Below, in pieces: positions 45,827 through 58,280 of a stretch of DNA of 64,000 nucleotides (within the stretch, counting starts at the first letter, position 1; every line of letters begins with the position of its first letter). The notes beneath the pieces were generated by a model, which was not told where the DNA came from, made no database searches, and saw nothing but the letters and a program-made list of their open reading frames with translations. Source of the stretch: Neurospora intermedia (lineage: Eukaryota; Ascomycota; Sordariomycetes; Sordariales; Sordariaceae); contig BTPP01000004.1 of assembly GCA_037102815.1 (NCBI GenBank), positions 868,001 through 932,000 of the forward strand. Direction: 5' to 3'. The translations under genes were made by a program, and so were the position numbers.

Positions 45827-47135
45827 ATGAGTACTCCCGTGAAGAGGAAGCCCCAGTCGCCGCCACTTGAAACTCCAAGCGTAACTAAAGCGAAGATACC
45901 AACCCCTGGCCCCGCATCTCCTGGGGCAGCATCTTCTGCTGGAAGGGCAAAGTTGCCGACATCTGCCGCCGAAGCTTCGGCAACCGAACCGACTGGTGTC
46001 CTTTCTGGCGAACATTGGCTTCAGCAAGGCCTTCCGAGGCCCGGCAAAGATGAGGATACAGACTCAGCCCTGGGAAGCGATATCGACAGTTCAACTGCTT
46101 CGATTTCTTCAAGCATCCTGAACTACCGTACTATCAATGGCCGGACTTACCACAGCGACTCCGTAACCGACGGGGAATACTGGGGCCCTAACGATCCTAA
46201 ACACATCGAAGCCCTCGATATCATCTACCACGCCTGCGATCTCATGCTTGGTGGCAAACTACATCAGGCACCGCTCGTAGAGAGCAACCTTAGGAATGTA
46301 GTTGATATCGGTACAGGCTCAGGAATATGGGCTATCGACTTTGCGGACAAATACAACAACTGCAATGTGATCGGTACCGACATTTCGCCTGTCCAGCCTA
46401 GCTGGGTTCCCCCCAATCTCCAGTTCGAAATCAATGACGCTACCAAAGAGTGGGCTTTCAGGGAAAACCATTTTGATTTCATCCATATGCAGTTTTTGAA
46501 CGGGGCTTTTGGAGATTTGACACAAATCTACAAAGAGGCGTACCGGTGCTGCAAGCCTGGCGGCTGGCTCGAGCATTCTGATCTTTCGACAATGATCAAG
46601 TCTGACGATGGCAGTGTTCTTCCCGAGTCTGCATGGGGTCAGTGGGGTAAATTATTCGATGCGGCGGGCAAGAAAATCGGAAAGATCATGGCGATGGCTG
46701 ACAATGGCCTGATGGAGAGGACGATGAGGGATGCCGGCTTTATAAACGTCGAAGTAAAGAATTTCAAGGTATGGTCATATTTGATCCCCATTCATGACTG
46801 CGGGGCCCAACAAGCTTGTCGGTCAAATAAGCCCCTCAGCACTGTGCCTAATAGCAGTTGCACTGGCACGCGGAAGTTGAAGGCTAATTTGGGTGTTATA
46901 GATGCCTACCTCGCCCTGGCCAAAGGACCCGAAGCAAAAGGAGATTGGTCTCTATTATTACGCGGCGATCTCGTCTGATGTTGAAGGTGTCATGCAGTAT
47001 ATGTTCGCAAATGTATTGGGATGGACACAGGAGCAGATCGCGGTATTTGGTGCTTATGCGCGCAGAGAATTGAAAGATATGAGCATACACGGATATGTAA
47101 GGTGGAAGGTGGTGTACGGTCAAAAGCCGGAGTAG
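45827..47135 (+). CDS. LaeA-like class I SAM-dependent methyltransferase (2 exons, 391 aa)
   Basis: Exon 1 is 45,827-46,768 and exon 2 is 46,902-47,135. Removing the 133-base intron joins KNFK to MPTSPWPKDPKQKEIGLYYY, the usual continuation in this family, in phase 0. The first ~100 residues are Pro/Ser/Ala-rich and disordered. Residues ~100-135 hold YRTINGRTYH and EYWGPNDPKH. The SAM-binding motif I VVDIGTGSG is at 158-166, motif II acidic GTDIS at 183-187, FDFIHMQFL at 216-224 and CCKPGGW at 241-247. The C-terminus (VEGVMQYMFANVLGW, then ARRELKD and VRWKVVYGQKPE) matches family members. Such proteins are LaeA/TAM-domain-like fungal methyltransferases, often linked to secondary metabolism or in large orphan families; the substrate is unknown. 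Codon use and reading are intact, unlike everything around it. No pathway genes adjoin it. Confidence 0.9.
46769..46901 (+). other. Spliceosomal intron of the methyltransferase gene
   Basis: Donor GTATGG at 46,769, acceptor TTATAG ending at 46,901, and branch-like CTAAT at 46,884-46,888, 13 bases before the acceptor. Without removal the reading continues for 69 residues unlike the family and ends at 46,978. Confidence 0.88.
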
Positions 47136-47722
47136 GGGAGAATAAGAATGAAAGTGTTGAAAGATGTTCCATGAGCGAAAGTCCAGACTCGAGGCATGGG
47201 AGAAGATGCGTAGAGGTAGTTGTGTTAGACGTAAATTCTCAGCTGGAGAGTACCTAACATACCCGATAGATGCTCGCGTACCCATGTCGGGTTTTTGATG
47301 TTCAAATCGGCCACGGCTTCGATGATTCGATTTGTGTCTTTTTGCACGCGCCCCGGTCTTACTTTATTGACTGCTACTGGACTCTGTCGACCGACACTGC
47401 GTTAGCTGCATTACCTCGGTCTTCAGTTGTAGATGACTGGAGTGAACTTGGTCCTAGGCTCTAAAGTGATGAAAGCTTCGAGTATAATTGGGCAAAATTG
47501 CAACAAATAGTAGTGTGTCTAGAGACAACCCAGTCCACCGCCTATGGCAATGCTTAGGAATCAGAAATAATGCCTGGTTTAGACCTGCAGATATTGAGAT
47601 GAGTATATGGAAGGAGGTTTGTGGAGTGGAACAATGTGCGATTACAGCTGCCTCGACGAGCAGAGAATAACTCTTTGAGAATATAGGGCCTTGCTAAAGA
47701 GGATGTTATCAATAACCAATCA
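47136..47722 (+). other. Downstream flank of the methyltransferase; no gene seen
   Basis: Normal-composition DNA with only short overlapping frames (60-129 codons) on both strands and no recognisable product. It presumably includes the 3' UTR. Confidence 0.5.
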
Positions 47723-47812
47723 GGGCCGCTGGTCTAGTGGTATGATTCTCGCTTAGGGTTCAATCCTGAGCATTCTTGCGAGAGGTCCCGGGTTCAATCC
47801 CCGGGTGGCCCC
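47723..47812 (+). tRNA. tRNA-Pro (anticodon AGG) with an 18-nt intron
   Basis: The acceptor GGGCCGC pairs with GTGGCCC. The D arm holds the A box region TGGTCTAGTGG, the anticodon stem is CTCGC/GCGAG with loop TTAGGGT, and the T arm is CCGGG-TTCAATC-CCCGG. The anticodon AGG is at 47,755-47,757. The intron occupies 47,759-47,776, directly after the base 3' of the anticodon, the normal position for nuclear tRNA introns. The mature length is 72 nt. A CCATAATTTTTT run just downstream fits Pol III termination. It looks functional. Confidence 0.95.
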
Positions 47813-48570
47813 ATAATTTTTTCCCATCTGCTCTTTTTGTTCCTTTTCCTTGTACATGTTGGAGAGGGGTCCAGGTTCCTGTCAGATCTCCAACTCTGCT
47901 CCACAGAGTTGGCGACAAAACTACCGGATACGACAAAACCCGACCGGATAGCAAAAATGCAGCCCAAAAAGGGCAAAACCCTACCCTCCAACTTTACAAC
48001 GCTGTATATCTACTATTCCTAGGCCAAAAAAATTCTTTCAACCTATATTCTCTTTATTATTGCTTTCTCTATCTCGACAATGTGATTGCATTTATATAAC
48101 TATAAAAGCCGAATTTCTATAGGCTATAGAATTTCAATCTCTATTTCTAAATTTTACTATTTCTTACCAACTTTAAACCCCTATAATTTCCTTATTCTAA
48201 GTCCGATTACTACCGTTGTACCTTAATTTTATACTTCTTTATAAGGCTAATTTACTTTTATATTTAGTTAGATACTAATTGCGTATATTACGAACCAAAA
48301 TACTTGTACTTTCTTGCAAATATACACCAATATTTCAATATTTGCACTTATATATATACTAAATGCATTACTATTTCAATATTTGTACTTATATATATAT
48401 TAAATATATACTAATATTATATTTATTGTATATACAATTAATACTTTTAATTCTATAGAATTAGTAAGATATTTGCTCATTTTTTTTCTATAAAAGAATG
48501 AAGTTTTCTACTTTTTCTTCTTCTTTTTTCCCTCAATTCGTACAACCTTCCTTCTCTTTTAATTAATTTA
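47813..48570. other. Transition from gene island to AT-rich DNA; no gene seen
   Basis: Composition falls steadily after about 47,960. A 43-base unit (ATTTCAATATTTGCACTTATATA onward) is duplicated at 48,328-48,415. Nothing else is recognised. Confidence 0.5.
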
Positions 48571-48573
48571 GCT

Positions 48574-48645
48574 TTACTTTTATTTATTTACCCCTTACTT
48601 TTACTAATTTACCCCTTACTTTTATTTATTTACCCCCTACTTTTA
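48574..48645. repeat. Tandem repeat, ACTTTTATTTATTTACCCCT-type, three units
   Basis: Three units of about 24 bases with small changes, ending before TTTAGAGGTATC. Confidence 0.8.
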
Positions 48646-48649
48646 TTTA

Positions 48650-51357
48650 GAGGTATCTACCCTTTATTTAGCCTTATTTAAATACCTTACTTTAGTAATT
48701 CTAACCTTGGAGAGAGTTCTAGTAAGGAGGATTTAGTTATTTTTGAGCTAAATCCTAGCCTTTTATAACCTTTCTCTAACTCTCTTTCTATTAATTCTAA
48801 TACTACTATTACCGATACCGACGATATTTCTAGTAAAAGCGAAGATAATAACGAATTTTAAGCTAAGAAAGCTGTCCGGTGGCTTTATCGCTAATAATAA
48901 CGCTATAATAAACAATAATAATAGTAGTAATAGTAATAGTAATAATAGCAATAGTAGTAATAGTAGTAATAATAGTAATAGTAGTAATAGTAGTAATAAT
49001 AATAATAGTAATAATCTTCTTAGTTAGTTAATATCCTAGTTTCTAATTAACGAATTATACGGAGCTAAATTCGTATTTCCTAAGTTACTACTACTAATAT
49101 TAGAACTAACTACGATAATAGTAATAACCTTCTAGAAGTATTTGAGAAAAAGCCTATAGTTCGAAATACTACTTATAAATTTGGTGTATTAAAGTCTCAA
49201 GTTAGTTACTATAGTTAATAATTGTAATATAGGCTTTAGTATTTTCGGTATTTAATTAGGCCTAATGGAGGAAAGTTTGGAGGCCGTCTAATAAGTTTTA
49301 TAGAAGTAAAGGATTAATTATTGGAAAAATACGTTCTTTAGTTTATTAATTCCTATAATTTAGTAGTTAAAGATTTATTTATTATTTTTACTAATAATTT
49401 ACGAGTAAGTAGAAACCCTCCTTAGCTACTAATTAGTAAATATTTCTATAAGAGATAGAAAAAGGATTATCCTTAATTTAAATTTTTTAAATTCAAACTA
49501 GTAGAATTAGATAGAGTTTTTGTAGAATATTAAATATAGTTTGTATAATAGTTTTTCGATATATTGCAAAAGATAATAAAAAAGTATTATATTAATTCTT
49601 CTAGCTTTTGGAATATTAATAAGATAAATTGCTATATTATTATACTTAGTAGCAATATTAAAATTCTAACTATTAAATTAATAAAAAAAAGAAGAGTAAA
49701 TTCCTCTTTTGTCCTCTCTTATATTAATTATATTAACTTCTTTTTAACCTTAAATTACTAATCCCGTTAACTATAAATTAATAACCTTAATTGGCGCTAA
49801 AAATATTGTTAGTAAGTTTATTCTAGTTTATTGTATTCTTAAAACTAATTTAATAATTAATTAGGGTTATTTTTAAAACTTTAATTTAGATATAAAATTT
49901 AATATCTTTGAAATAGTATTTAATAATATTCAAATTACATTAGATTAGGTTAAATATTTTAACGAATACTCTTAGAAGTACTTTACTAATACCTAGCGCT
50001 ATAATTTGGACTTTAGTAAATAGTTTAGTATAACCCCTAAGGAAGAATAGGTTATAATTCGAAATAATTAAATTATAATTCGAGAGGATAAGAGTCTTCG
50101 GGTATAATTCGGTAGTAAAGAATATCGTTTTCTTTTATTTAATTCTTTTTTAGGCTACTATAATTAAAAGGTATATAATTATTGTAAAAAGTTTAATATT
50201 ATTATTATCTTTCTTCCTCTATATTCTTTATATTTTTTATAATTTATAGATATAAGTATTTTTCAATATTTTAAACGCCTATATTAAAAAGTATTACGAA
50301 ATTACCTTCGAGGTGTAAATTTGTAGTTTAATTGGTATAACTTTATATGAAATTTTAGTATAAGTTTTTTTCTTATTATTTTTTCTTTTTTTTAAAGTTT
50401 TCTTTTAATATTTTATATTAATTTAATTCTTAGTATATATTTAATAGTATATTTATTAGCCTATATATTCTAAATAGTTTTTAAAAGTTTGGGATATAGT
50501 TTTACAATCCTGAGCTAGTAGTTAATTAGCTTTAGAAAGAGTTAGTAAGTAAATTTACTCCCTAGTAGCCTTAGATAACGGAATTTAATTTAGAACGCTA
50601 GACCGAAGCTATAGAGATTATTAGGCTATTGAAGAATATTATTCCCTAAATTGAAAAGATATTTAAAAAATCCAACTAATTAATTGAAGGTCTAACGATG
50701 AAGTTAATTAATGTGGAAGTTCGTCTTTATAAAGTTATTTTTTATAAGACTTTTATCGATAAATTTGTAGATAATAAGAATAACCGTCTTAATAACTAGG
50801 CTAAAAAAATATTTATTTAAAGAAAAATCAAGTTATTAGGTATACGGATCGATAGTACGTCTCTTATAGATACACAGCGTATAAATAAAAGAGAAGAGGA
50901 AAAGTAAGTAATAAAAGATTGTAAAAAGCAATTCCGAATTTAAGAGTAGGAAGTTATAAATATATTAAAAAATAAGATTGTAGAGTACTACGTTTACCGA
51001 GTAAAAAAAGAAAATAGGGTAATAGGGCCCTTTAAGTGGTTATAGTAATTAATATTCTAATAATTTTGTAAAGTAACGAATTATAATTTGAGTTGGATAC
51101 CCTTAAACTTTAAATATAAGGTTCTTGGTTTTAATAGTAATAATAAAGAAAAGTCGTTTTTTATTAATATTCGAAAGTATATTAATATTCTAATATCTCT
51201 TTTAAAACTACTTAGTAACTTTATTAGCTATTACTCTTTAAGAGAAAAATCTAATAAAAATAATAGAAGTAATAGTAGTAGAGAAGGTAGAGAAAATAGC
51301 GGGGATAAAATTGAATTTTCCTTGAATAGTTAAAATATAAATATACCGTAAAACAAT
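48650..51357 (+). mobile_element. pogo/Fot1-like DNA transposon relic
   Basis: The plus strand carries a decayed DDE transposase of the pogo group. FWNINKINCYIIILSS near 49,608 corresponds to the family's YNFDETGF-M-G (first catalytic Asp read here as Asn). VNYKLITLIGA near 49,769 corresponds to EWVT-IE. YRFLLFNSFLGYYN near 50,125 corresponds to LLI-DGH-SH (Asp read as Asn). IIIIFLPLYSLYFL near 50,200 and DISIFQYFKRLY near 50,250 correspond to the LPPHSSH-LQPLDV-F-PLK-AY block. The C-terminal part (50,600-51,050) is Lys/Glu/Gln-rich and coiled-coil-like. An N-terminal Ser/Asn repeat lies at 48,907-49,012. Stops and at least one frame change are present. Terminal inverted repeats were not identified, so the ends are approximate. 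Confidence 0.7.
48907..49012 (+). repeat. (AGT/AAT)n microsatellite
   Basis: Mixed AAT and AGT triplets, about 35 units, inside the N-terminal part of the pogo-like relic; the Leu-run minus frame is an artefact. Confidence 0.9.
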
Positions 51358-54300
51358 AAAAAACTGCTTTGAAACCGGAAACGCCGATTTCTAGTCGAGG
51401 AGTGCTCCAAAACGAAAACTGACAACGGCAATCGACTCAGGAGGGTCGTTTACATCCCTCACAATGTCCTACGACGAGCGCAGCGACGGCGTTGTATCGT
51501 CGTTGCCGATGGCCATCGATAGCGGTATTCGTAGACTCGAAAATAGCGTCTATAACCCACTCGCGGAGATTTTAATATATAATAATCCTAAAACTATACT
51601 TACTACGAAGACCTTAGATAAAATAGAGGAAGATAATAAAATATTAAAGAAGTTTATTATTAAAGTAAATAAATCTACGGACTATAATACCGTTTCAATT
51701 AAAGACCGTCGTTAAGTTCGAAAATTATTTTTTAAATTTATAAAGGTATACGTTAGAAAAAGTAAATCTACGCGACTTAAGGTTAATAAGGTTGGAACTA
51801 ACTAATTTATTACTAAAAAGGATTTTAACGATTTAAAAAAGGATATTTTAAAGGAAATTAAGAAAGGTGCTTAGGAAGTATTGAAGTATTAGGTTAATAT
51901 TATAGTAAAAGCCAACCCGAATAAAATCGGTACTACCTTCTAATAACTACCTACTACTATTAAGAAGTTTATCCCCTCTAACTTCGAGTAATAATTTACT
52001 ATTAAGGGAGCGATAATTACTATTGAATTTATAAACCGTTCAAATAAAAATACGAAAACGACTTTAACTATATACTTAAATAAGAAGAATACCGGTTTAA
52101 TAGTCTAAATAACTATTAAAATACTAATAACCGGAAATTATATAATTATATTCGACGAATCTATATATAATTAATACTAATATAATTAAATATAAGTTAA
52201 AAAAGTTTTCGGCCCTAATACTTTCGTTACTATAAGTACTATAAATATACTAATTTAAGGCGTACCCTAAAATAATATTAATAATTATACTATAGCGGAA
52301 GTTATATTAAATATAACGAAGGAAAAGAATCCGGAGGTATCTATTATTAAAATTCGGCTATAGAAAAGAAGGGACGGAGAGAATAAAAGCCTACTTCTAA
52401 TAAAAATCACTACTGCGTCGGCGGCGTACTTCCTCTAAAATAACCTCTTCCTCTAAAACAACAGTATATACTTATACAAACCGTTCCAAATTTTAAACAA
52501 CGTTTAATAATATTTTAAATATTAGGGAATCGGATATATAGCGAAATTCTACTATTAAGAAAATATCTACGCCCGCTATAGTAAAGCTAAATATAAAAAA
52601 GATCGCTTCGGCGAAGTAAATTATCTATTTAATAATAATAAATTATTTATCTATTATAAGCTATATAAAAAGAAGGATTATTATATATATAATTATAAGG
52701 AGTACCCTATTCTCCGGAAAATAATTATAAAAATATTTATTATATATACCGAAAGGCCGTAGGCGTTCGCCCCCTATAAAAACCTAACTGGAAAGGTATT
52801 AAAATTAATAATAAAAATTATAGATAAAAGTATCCTCCTAGACGTTCCCCCTAATTCCTATATTATTATTACCCTAGAAAAATATATTAAAAGAATTATA
52901 AAGAGGGGATAACTAAAGAAGATCGTTAGCCCATCCTCCCGATTGAAGTTATTAAACCCTTAAAATCTAATAAATATTTATACGTATTCTTAAAGTATAG
53001 GAAAGAATTAATTATATAATAGTAATAATATTTATATAATTATAGCCCCCCCTAAAGAAGTAATACTCTTATCCTCCGTAAAAGGACTAAAAGGAATTCT
53101 ATTTTAGGGTAATTAATAATTTAATTAAAAATACTCTATTAGAATATAAGGAAGTCGTACAAGGAAAAGAAACTTCTATTCAAATAAAAAGAGACTTATA
53201 ACGTTATAACAATCTAAGAGCCGGGTAGAAATTTAAATAGGAATATTTACTATCCTAAAGGCGGGAAATATTTTAGGGTCGATTATATAGAGAAGGGAAG
53301 GGCAATAATATATATAAATAAGAAATAGAATTTAAAGGACCTAAATTTCCAAACCGGAAAGGATTAGATTATAATAATATTTAAAAGCCTAAGGGACCCA
53401 ACGACCGTTTTTTCTATCTTTTCTCCTATCTTTATACAAGGAATATTAGAATATTAATAAAGATCGCCGCTCTTTAAATTTTTCAAAGTTAGGCCCCCAA
53501 CGGGAAACCTAATCGTAATTAGGGACTACAATCTCTACTATCCTAATTAGAATTTAAAGAATAGGACTAGCCTAAGGGTTACTCGCCTCCTTATATAAGT
53601 ATAATACTAAAGATTTAATCTACTTACCCCCTATAATAAATTAATAAAATTCGGGAATATAATATAAAGAGAAAAAAATAGAATAATTAATTATATATAA
53701 CTATTACCCAGGGTTAAAACTAAATATTAAGGAAGATAGAAGTACGAATAAACCGGCTCGGACTACTACCTTTAGGAAATTTAAATCTAAATAGGAAGAA
53801 AAAATAAAAAAGCGGAAGAAGAAAGAGGATATAATTAAAATCTTATAAATATAATAAAAGTAAAGGAAGTAATAGAGAAATAAATATCGGTCCTAAAAAG
53901 GATTAATATAATAGAAGATTTTAAATTCGCTTTTTACAAATTTAATAAAGAATTTATAAATATTATAAAAAAATTCGTCCTATACCGAAAGAAAAATTGA
54001 AGGAAGAGAGTAAATTAATAAATATTAGGATATAAAATAATAACAAAAGAAATATAGAAAATATATTAGGAGTAGTTTAAATATTAAATAGTATCGAATT
54101 AAAGGGATTTTATCGAAGCTATAATAAAAAAGAAGAAAATAATTATAAAAATTTAATAGGCTATATAGTATAATAGTATTACCGAAGCTTCGAAGAACCC
54201 GAATTGACTTTAACCCTTAGAATAGTAGGCCTATACCCGAAACTATAAATTAATAAACCCGTCCAAACTACCAACCCTTCAAACCTATAAAGGAATAATA

Positions 54301-56700
54301 AAAGTCGGAAATTATAATAATAAGGCCGAAATCCTTACTAATCGCTTCTTCCTAAAGGTAAAAGTCCTAATAAATTACCTACCGAATTAAATTAAACCGC
54401 TAAATAGTATTAAACCGATAGTTATTAATAAATTAATTAATAAGGAGGATATTTAGAATATACTCTCCTAAATAACGCTTAATAAAGCCCCTAAAATTAA
54501 TTAATACTCAAATAAATTTCTAAAAATATATAAGTAACTATTCCAATAAGCTATAATATATTTAATATCCACTAACCTCCGATTCGGATATTTCCTATAG
54601 CGGTTTAAGGATATAAAAGTAATTATCCTTAAAAAGCCCAGGAAGAACGCCGCCTAATAAAAGCTAATAAATATATAGAGGCTAATATTACTACTTAATA
54701 ATATAAGAAAAATCTTCGAAATATTTATAATTAAAAGGCTTATATAAATAGCTAAAGAGTTCAACCTCCTACTAAAGGGCTAAATAAATAATTGAATAAA
54801 TTATTCAATAGAATTTATAATCCGGGTAATTACTAATATAATATATACAACCTAAAAACTTAGGGTTGTAATATCCCTTATACTCCTAAATTTAAAAAGA
54901 ATATTCAATAGAATTAATTATAAATAATTTCTATATACCCTATAGGAAATACAACTCCTAATATAAATTATTCGGTAGGTAGCGAATTTTATCGCCGGAA
55001 AAAAAGGCTCTCTCTTCTTCGATAATAAAACTTCCCGCCCCTACGCAATTATTACTAAAATACTACAAAACTCCCCCCTCTCCCCTATTTTATTTATTCT
55101 TTTTATTACCCTACTATACCGGAAACTAATAATAATCCCGAATATAATTATAATTAGTTTTACTAATAATATTAATATTATAATAATAACCCGTACTACC
55201 GAAGAAAATTACTAGACGCTATAAATAATATAGGAAATATATTTAAAATAAATAAAAACAAGAGGTATAGAATTCGAAATAATTAAAACGGAATTAATAT
55301 ACTTTATATAAACGAAAGTACTAAGGACGGAAACTCTCTAATTCGGAGAAATAGTACTTTAACCAACGGAATTAATATAATTCTTAAGGGTTTAACTAAA
55401 TTATAAATTCAATTATAAGGCTTATACAAAAATAATAAAAAAGAAAATAATAATATAAATAAATATATTTACAAAATTAATAACGAAAATATAAGGTTAC
55501 TCCTTTATTCGGACAAAGGAAATATATATTAAATATATCCGCAATATTATTATATATAGAACTTTAATATTCTACTAACCGACTAAAATCTATAATAAAC
55601 TTCGGGGGATAGTAATTAGGCTAATAAAATACTAAACTAAATATTTAAAAATTATTGCTAGGGTATATAAAGCTACGCCGGTATAAAATTTAAAAATAAA
55701 AACCTTTTATCTACCGTTCGACCTTTACCTTAATAAAAGGGTCTAGGCCTTTAAAAAAAGGCTCACCCAGATAAATTAAATCTAATTCATTTAAGGGACT
55801 ATAATTTAAATTTTTAATTATATTTAAATATAATAAATTAGAGGTCGGCTACCCGCTAATAAATTAGAGAGTAGTACAATTAAAATTTAGTAAACCGAAA
55901 TATAAGTACTAATAGAAAAGTTACTAATAATAGTAATTAACCCCCCCTCGGAATTAGGGACTTAATTATTATTACTATCGCAAACTCTAAAACTAATAAC
56001 CGTTAATAGAGAAAAATAGTTAGAGGATATAATAAACCGGGAATAAATATTATATTATAATTACTACTTAATAATAATAATAATAAAATTAGGACGATAA
56101 TACGAATTTACTATCGCTAACCTCACCCCTAAATTTAATAGAAAGGCTATCTAATAATATATAGTCGGTATAAAGAAGAAAAAAGGAAAACGCTAATAAT
56201 TAAAAAAAACTAAAAAGGAGCCGTACTTACTAATTAAAGCGAAAAATTCCCTCCTTATCTAAATTAAAACGGAAATTATTAACCTTCAAACCTTCTTCTA
56301 CCGGAGGAAGGTACTAGGCGTCCTAACTCCTATCTACGCCTACAAACTCGAAAAGGAAATATTCGCCTATATTATCCTAAATTACTTTAATACGGATACT
56401 ATCTTCTAATTAAATCTAAAAGTTTAACTATTAATAAAAGAAGAACTCTAAAAATACCTAAACAATAAAATCAAAACCGAAAGGATTCTATTATAAATAT
56501 TAAAATTAGGGAGGTTAAATGAATACTATTTAATAATTAAATTAGAAGAGGAATAACGTAAAAAAATTATAAAGTATTCTTAAAGGGAAAATAGAATATT
56601 AATAATATTAAAATAATAGGATAGAAATAAAGAAAAATATTTATACTAATTACGGAAACTATTTAAACTATAGCTATAATAAGAACCGAAAAGCACTATT
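51358..56700 (+). mobile_element. LINE retrotransposon, Tad1-like, copy 2 (plus strand, more complete)
   Basis: Starts AAAAACTGCTTTGAAACCGG, shared with copy 1. ORF1 opens at 51,464 (MSYDERSDGVVSSLP) and stays open for 83 codons. A decayed CCHC-like region lies near 52,540-52,730 (GYIAKF, then ARYSKAKYKKDRFGEV). The reverse transcriptase follows at about 54,150-55,700: SFTNNINIIIITRTTEENY near 55,155 corresponds to the (F/Y)-DD box of Tad-type LINEs, with both Asp read as Asn. After it come IKTELIYFI, then IARVYKATP and LPFDLYLNKRVQAFKKRL near 55,655-55,760. The C-terminal NLQTFFYRRKVLGVL near 56,280 matches the end of the family's ORF2. Dense stops show it is dead. The 3' end is approximate. 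Confidence 0.8.
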
Positions 56701-58148
56701 TAACGAACGTCTAATTATATTTAAGAAACTATTTAAATAGTTCTATTATATAAACCTAATTCGTAGTAATTTTATAGCGCTATTAAATTTAATTATTATT
56801 TATAAGGGTATAACCGGGAGTATCGACAGCTATAAAATTACCGAAAATAGAATTACTACCGCCACTAAAACTAGAAACCGTACGAATAAAAATAATATAA
56901 CCGCTACCGCCGAATATAATATATATAAAAATAATAGCGCTACTACTAGAACCGAACGTAATCCAAACTAAATTTATAGTACTACCGCCAAATAAAGAAA
57001 GGATACAACCGTAATAAATATCCTTCGCAATTAATTTATAATAACCCTTCTACTACTATTTAATAATACTATAATTTACAATATAAAAAAAACGTTTATA
57101 GTTAGTAAGAAGGCCGTTTTACTCTAAACGAATATATATATAATTAGAGAAATTATTAATAATACAACGGAAGGCATCCAAATTACAATTGAAATTATCC
57201 GAACTATTTAATACTATAATAACGACTACTACTTAAATAATATTATAAATATTATAAAAACTAGTAGGGACGTCCAATATATACCTACCGGTAATATAAT
57301 TATAAATAGTATTCTAAATACCGCTAACTAGAAATATAAGAATTAAATAATAAAAAAAGAAGAAAGGAGGATATAAAACCTACTAGTAAATAAAATAAAA
57401 TAAATCCTATTAATAATAACCTTCTTAAAAGTATTAAAAAAATTAAACCTATCGTTAGAATATATAACGGAAATAAAGTCCAAAATATAGTAAAAATAAA
57501 GAATTTTACAAATAATACTAATTAAATTAATATAAGGATTAAAAGAAGAAAGGAAGAAACTATACCGGTTCTAAGGGGAATAACTATTAAAGAAATTATA
57601 AAGGGTATAAATAAAGAATATAAATTTTAAAAGTACAATTAAAAGGACTATAGGGGATATAGGACTTAGGAATATAATAGGAGAAAAACCCTCTATATTA
57701 AAAGTTAAATTAATAAGGCTAGGATAATAACGGCCGAAGGAAGCTATCTTAATAAAAATTACAATAGGGAAGAAAAAAGAGAAAGATTAGGAGGGGCATT
57801 GTATAGGGGATTATATAAACGAAGGAAGGGGCCCTTATACTAATATAAATAGGGGTAAAACTATAAAGTAAGAGAATAAATAATAGGGTAGAAGCATTTA
57901 CAAACGGAGGAAGGAGGCGGAGAAGTAGGGTAATAAATAGAAAAATAAGATAAGGAAGCGGAGAGAAGGCGGAGGAAGGAGTAGTAAAGAGTAAAATAGA
58001 GAGGCAATAAAGGAGGTAGCAAACCGGGTTTAGTCCTATTCCTATTATTCCTATTATTCTAATATTAAAATAGCGTAGCAGTAGAAGAAACGAAATTATA
58101 TTTACTATAACGGTAGGTAAGAACCGTTATAACTATAAACAAAGTAGG
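56701..58148. other. AT-rich DNA beyond the LINE; unclassified
   Basis: The plus strand keeps Lys/Ile/Asn/Arg-rich readings (for example SIKKIKPIVRIYNG near 57,430) without a diagnostic motif. From 57,770 to 58,060 the plus strand is strongly purine-rich (GGAGGAAGGAGGCGGAGAAG at 57,905). No gene is supported. Confidence 0.35.
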
Positions 58149-58280
58149 AATAGTATAGTAAACTATAGCCGAAATAGAACTAGAGGTTTTCATCCGGAGG
58201 CGCTTAACGTCTCACGGTTTTCCCCTCCAGAGAACTGGAGAAGGACCTCATGCCAATAAGGCGCTATAGTTTATAGTACA
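58149..58280. mobile_element. Small inverted-repeat element (~132 bp) with unmutated core
   Basis: Outer arms AGTATAGTAAACTATAG (58,149) and CTATAGTTTATAGTAC (58,265) are near-perfect inverted repeats. They enclose a GC-balanced core (58,185-58,262) in strongly AT-rich DNA. The core holds a perfect small hairpin CTCCAG-AGAA-CTGGAG near 58,227. It could be a MITE or a fragment of a structured RNA gene; neither is proven. Confidence 0.4.

Noticed and set aside
45885-46576. Minus-strand frames opposite the methyltransferase gene
   Set aside because: They are antisense shadows of a clearly coding, motif-bearing plus-strand exon.
47760-47991. Minus-strand frames containing GHPGIEPGTS
   Set aside because: This is the well-known antisense translation of a tRNA T arm; it overlaps the tRNA-Pro.
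58160-58262. A tRNA or 5S rRNA in the GC-balanced core
   Set aside because: No A/B box pair or cloverleaf can be formed, and the sequence does not resemble 5S rRNA.
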